Positions 61,204 through 64,000 of a stretch of 64,000 bases of DNA are shown here, one piece after another. Each line of letters opens with the position of its first letter. Within the stretch, counting starts at the first letter, position 1. Both the position numbers and the translations under genes were made by a program. The stretch covers positions 248,001 to 312,000 of the forward strand of contig JABFRB010000001.1 in assembly GCA_013141385.1 (NCBI GenBank). The letters are read 5' to 3'. Under the pieces are notes generated by a model. It was not told the origin of the DNA and made no database searches. It saw nothing but the letters and a program-made list of their open reading frames with translations. This stretch comes from Bacteroidales bacterium (lineage in GTDB: Bacteria; Bacteroidota; Bacteroidia; Bacteroidales; Tenuifilaceae).

Positions 61204-62094
61204 ATGAACAAAAATATTTTTTTCATATTTCTATTCTTGTCTATTGGATATACTGTAAATGCACAAAGTTTGCTGGATTCTCTTGATAGTATTGTAAATC
61301 AGCCCAAGCAAATTGAGTACACCGAAGCAACATTTAAGGCAACCCGATTTGTGAATGGCCATGCCGTTGAATTAATAGGAAGGAGAGAATTAGCGGTGAT
61401 TGTTGCGCACAGATTTGCACCTATTTCCGAGGGTGCCTACAATTATTTTGGGCTAATGCATAATATTTTCAGGCTGGGTTTTGATTACGGTTTGTCGAAT
61501 AGAATTGACATTGGGCTGGGTGCTGGTACTTACCAAAGAACTTTTGATGGTTTCCTTAAAATTAAACTATTGAGGCAATCAAAAGGGAGTAAGAGAATGC
61601 CAGTAACAGTTGTATTTACTACTACAACATTTATATCGGCTGAAAAGTGGGTGGATCCAAATAGGGATAACCTTTTTAGTTCAAGGCTTTGCTATTCCCA
61701 TCAGTTACAAATTGCCCGCAAATTTAATGATAAAATTTCGCTTCAGTTGACTCCGGGAGTTGTTCATCGCAACCTAGTAAAAGATGATGCCGATCAAAAT
61801 AACGTTTATTCGATTGCAATGGGAGGAAGGCTAAAGCTTACTAAACGATTAGCTTTTAATGCGGAGTATTACTATTTGTTGCCCGGTAAAACGGTCGATG
61901 ATTTCGTGAATTCTCTCTCTCTTGGTTTCGATATTGAAACCGGTGGTCATGTTTTTCAACTTTTATTCACAAATTCAATTTCTCCACAGGAAAATGTATT
62001 TATTCCAGAAACTACCCATAAATGGAGGGATGGAGATGTCCATTTCGGATTTAATATTATTAGAGTATTCGGATTAGCACACACAAAAAAATAA
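61204..62094 (+). CDS. DUF5777 family outer-membrane beta-barrel protein
   Basis: A 296-residue protein from the ATG at 61204; an earlier in-frame start would overlap the preceding gene. Signal peptide MNKNIFFIFLFLSIGYTVNAQ. The family sequence is strong: YTEATFKATRFVNGHAVELI near residues 39-58, LAVIVAHRFAPISEGAYNYFGL, GAGTYQRTFDGFLKIKLLRQ near 118-137, DRDNLFSSRLCYSHQLQIARKF near 164-185 and NAEYYYLLPG near 231. DUF5777 proteins are beta-barrels of unknown function. It follows a small heme-motif lipoprotein and precedes a YceI gene, so an envelope redox or lipid role is possible. Confidence 0.9.
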   Translation: MNKNIFFIFLFLSIGYTVNAQSLLDSLDSIVNQPKQIEYTEATFKATRFVNGHAVELIGRRELAVIVAHRFAPISEGAYNYFGLMHNIFRLGFDYGLSNRIDIGLGAGTYQRTFDGFLKIKLLRQSKGSKRMPVTVVFTTTTFISAEKWVDPNRDNLFSSRLCYSHQLQIARKFNDKISLQLTPGVVHRNLVKDDADQNNVYSIAMGGRLKLTKRLAFNAEYYYLLPGKTVDDFVNSLSLGFDIETGGHVFQLLFTNSISPQENVFIPETTHKWRDGDVHFGFNIIRVFGLAHTKK

Positions 62095-62206
62095 ACAACT
62101 CATTTCTAAAAACCTGCTTTCTTTAATGGTTTATTTGAAATTTCTATTAGTTTGAATGATTAAACATTTCGAACGTTTTTGAGTTAATACATTAAATAAT
62201 CTCAAT

Positions 62207-62758
62207 ATGATTAAAAATATCATCCCCCTATTATTTCTTTTATTCCCTCTACTTGGCAATTCTCAGGGAGTTCTGTTCTATACAAATTCTGGTAAGGTGA
62301 ATTTCACATCCGACGCACCTTTGGAGGTAATAAAAGCATCGTCTAATTCAGTAGCAGGAGCGGTGAAATCATCTGATAGATCTTTTGCTTTTAGTGTGCT
62401 TGTAAAAAGTTTTGAAGGATTCAATAGCAGTTTACAGCGTACGCATTTTAACGAGAACTACCTTGAATCAGATAAGTATCCAAAAATTACATTCGAGGGT
62501 AAAATAATTGAGGATATTAATCTAGGAAAAGATGGTACATATAATATACGAGGGAAAGGTAAATTCTCCGTACATGGCGTAACTCAAGAGAGGATAATAC
62601 CTTGTAAAATTATTGTTAGTAACGGTAAACTTTCTATATCAGCAAATTTTACAGTATTTCTGGATGATCATAATATCAAAATCCCTGCAATTGTAAATCA
62701 GAAAATTGCCGAAGAAATTCTGGTCTCTATCAATATCGAGATGATAATTAAGAAATGA
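62207..62758 (+). CDS. YceI-family periplasmic protein
   Basis: A 183-residue secreted protein with signal peptide MIKNIIPLLFLLFPLLGNSQ. The YceI fold, a lipocalin-like barrel that binds isoprenoid-type lipids, is marked by VNFTSDAPLEVIKASS near residue 30, FAFSVLVKSFEGFNS near 65, the KYPKITFEGKI strand near 97-107 and GKFSVHGVTQERIIPCKI near 122-139. It is 112 bases after the DUF5777 gene. Its TGA stop overlaps the following start as ATGA, so the next gene, a sensor-type propeller, is translated with it. Confidence 0.9.
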   Translation: MIKNIIPLLFLLFPLLGNSQGVLFYTNSGKVNFTSDAPLEVIKASSNSVAGAVKSSDRSFAFSVLVKSFEGFNSSLQRTHFNENYLESDKYPKITFEGKIIEDINLGKDGTYNIRGKGKFSVHGVTQERIIPCKIIVSNGKLSISANFTVFLDDHNIKIPAIVNQKIAEEILVSINIEMIIKK

Positions 62759-64000
62759 GAATATTTAATATGATAAAAAGATGCTTATTTCTGACTTGTT
62801 TCTTTGGTCTATGGATTAATAGTACCATGGCTCAAAGTCCACATTTCGAATTATATAAGGTGATGAAGAACAAGAAGGATGTAAATGTAAATACTATCTT
62901 TCAGGATAAATCAGGCTTTATATGGGTTGGAACAAATCAGGGATTAGTAAAATACAATGGCATAGAATTCACCCCTTTTACAACGGAAAATAGCCTATTA
63001 AGCAATGAAATTACTGCAATTACTCAGGATTCAGCGGGTATTATGTGGATTGGTCATCAGAATGGTAGTATAAGTATATATGATGGAGAGAATTTTGCTC
63101 CCTTTAAACCAGAAGAGGGGATAAGTTCTGTTGAAATATCAAGTTTTTTAATATCAAAATCCAATACTGTTTGGTTTACAACATATGGCGAAGGAGTCTA
63201 TTATTGGGGTGGTAAAAATCGTAAACGTGTATACAATATCAATACCGATGATGGTTTGTTAGATAACTATACCTATTCCATTGTTCAAGGAGAAAATTCA
63301 AATATTTACATATCTACCGATAAAGGAATTTGTGTTTACGACACCACAAAACAAGCCATTGTGGATAGTATTACCATGTCCGATGGCTTACCCGATAATA
63401 TTGTAAAACATCTTTGTTTCACGCCTGATAAAAAACTCTGGATTGCGATGGAGGATGGAGGCCTATGCAGTTATGATATTGAAACAAAAAAATTCAATTT
63501 AGTCAGCAATTGGATATTTGGTAGCATCAATGATTTTGTGATAGTTAACCCCTCTGAGTTTTGGATAAGCACAAAACGAAATGGAATTGTAAAACTTAAT
63601 ATTGATGCAAACGGTGTTGCTTGGTACAAAGAATATGGTAAATCCCAAGGTTTATCAGTGCAAACCAAAACTGTATTCCTCGATCGTGAGCATAACATTT
63701 GGATTAGCTCAAAGGAGGGCTTAACCCTTCGTAAGAACAACTGCATTGAATTCCTCGATGAACATGATAACTTCAATATAAAGAACATCTACAACCTTGC
63801 ATTCGACAAGAAAGGGTGCATTTGGGTTGCCTCTCAGGAGGGTCTTTTTAAGGTTATTATCTCCGAAATGGGGAAGATATCGGTTCAAAAGGTGTTGGAT
63901 AACCCTACTAGTTTCTTACTATTCATATCTGTTTATTGTGATTCGGAAGGATTTATTTGGGCTGGAACCTATGGCTATGGCGTTTATCGAATTAATCCAG
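62755..64000 (+). CDS. Two-component regulator propeller protein (sensor), 3' end outside window
   Basis: The start ATG overlaps the YceI stop (ATGA); an in-frame ATG at 62770 gives the signal peptide a tidier start. Open to the window end, at least 415 codons. After a signal peptide (ending near NSTMAQ) comes a string of two-component regulator propeller blades, each with the pattern I-x-Q-D-x-x-G-x-I/x-W-I/V-G-T: DKSGFIWVGTNQGLVKYNG, DSAGIMWIGHQNGSISIYDG, and later KLWIAMEDGGLCSYD and HNIWISSKEGL. In Bacteroidota such repeats head one-polypeptide hybrid sensors or LuxR-type regulators; which kind is not visible. Coupled to YceI, possibly responding to its ligand. Confidence 0.85.
   Translation, partial: MRIFNMIKRCLFLTCFFGLWINSTMAQSPHFELYKVMKNKKDVNVNTIFQDKSGFIWVGTNQGLVKYNGIEFTPFTTENSLLSNEITAITQDSAGIMWIGHQNGSISIYDGENFAPFKPEEGISSVEISSFLISKSNTVWFTTYGEGVYYWGGKNRKRVYNINTDDGLLDNYTYSIVQGENSNIYISTDKGICVYDTTKQAIVDSITMSDGLPDNIVKHLCFTPDKKLWIAMEDGGLCSYDIETKKFNLVSNWIFGSINDFVIVNPSEFWISTKRNGIVKLNIDANGVAWYKEYGKSQGLSVQTKTVFLDREHNIWISSKEGLTLRKNNCIEFLDEHDNFNIKNIYNLAFDKKGCIWVASQEGLFKVIISEMGKISVQKVLDNPTSFLLFISVYCDSEGFIWAGTYGYGVYRINP

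Overview
The window is a low-GC (roughly one-third G+C) chromosomal segment of a member of the Bacteroidota, most likely of the Bacteroidales/Marinilabiliales type. Supporting signs are a type IX secretion C-terminal domain on a giant cadherin-repeat protein, a TonB-dependent receptor with a carboxypeptidase-like N-terminal domain, FtsX/MacB-type permeases without a linked ATPase, a membrane-anchored MutS-like protein, a 41-residue Thx ribosomal protein, a LytS/LytTR pair, a GG-type lanthipeptide leader, and an almost complete lack of Shine-Dalgarno sequences. No rRNA, tRNA, CRISPR array, integrase or transposase gene was recognised.

Layout. 1-9.5 kb is housekeeping: the end of cysD with cysN (sulfate activation), a Nudix hydrolase with a tiny membrane protein before it, a cytoplasmic NlpC/P60 peptidase, a 7TM-HD phosphodiesterase, a LolA-like carrier and FtsK. 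10.1-13.8 kb carries carbamate kinase plus ornithine carbamoyltransferase (catabolic arginine/citrulline type), an RRM protein, acylphosphatase and an AlkA-like glycosylase. 13.9-23.3 kb, all on the minus strand, is a class I lanthipeptide locus: FtsX-like permease, precursor peptide, an OmpA-domain protein, two LanC cyclases, a LanB glutamylation protein and a separate LanB elimination protein. 23.5-28.8 kb has a MutS-like ATPase, a TPR-SpoIIE phosphatase, Thx and an unrecognised protein. 29.2-35.2 kb has a TonB-dependent receptor, a TPR protein, a LytS-type kinase, an isoprenylcysteine methyltransferase-like membrane protein and a LytTR regulator.

34.2-45.1 kb is accessory and repeat-rich. 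It holds a 47-bp tandem array, a 21-bp tandem array of exactly 13 units, several MITE-like palindromic elements, and two or three cassette-like units bounded by 10-bp inverted repeats and palindromic attC-like sites; one cassette encodes a PDDEXK nuclease. Then follow an M48 peptidase, an EEP/PDDEXK nuclease pair and a metallophosphoesterase. 46.6-54.8 kb is a four-gene co-directional block: methyltransferase-like protein, phage tail-collar protein, substrate-binding-like protein, and a T9SS cadherin protein with ten nearly identical 300-bp repeats. 55-64 kb has an amino-acid permease, a fatty acid desaturase, a methyltransferase, a PQQ-type beta-propeller, and a co-directional set of CxxCH lipoprotein, DUF5777 barrel, YceI and the start of a propeller-type sensor that runs off the window.

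The three places most likely to be new biology are the lanthipeptide locus with its split dehydratase, duplicated cyclase and OmpA gene; the cassette-like array at 36.2-38.3 kb; and the methyltransferase/tail-collar/binding-protein/cadherin block.
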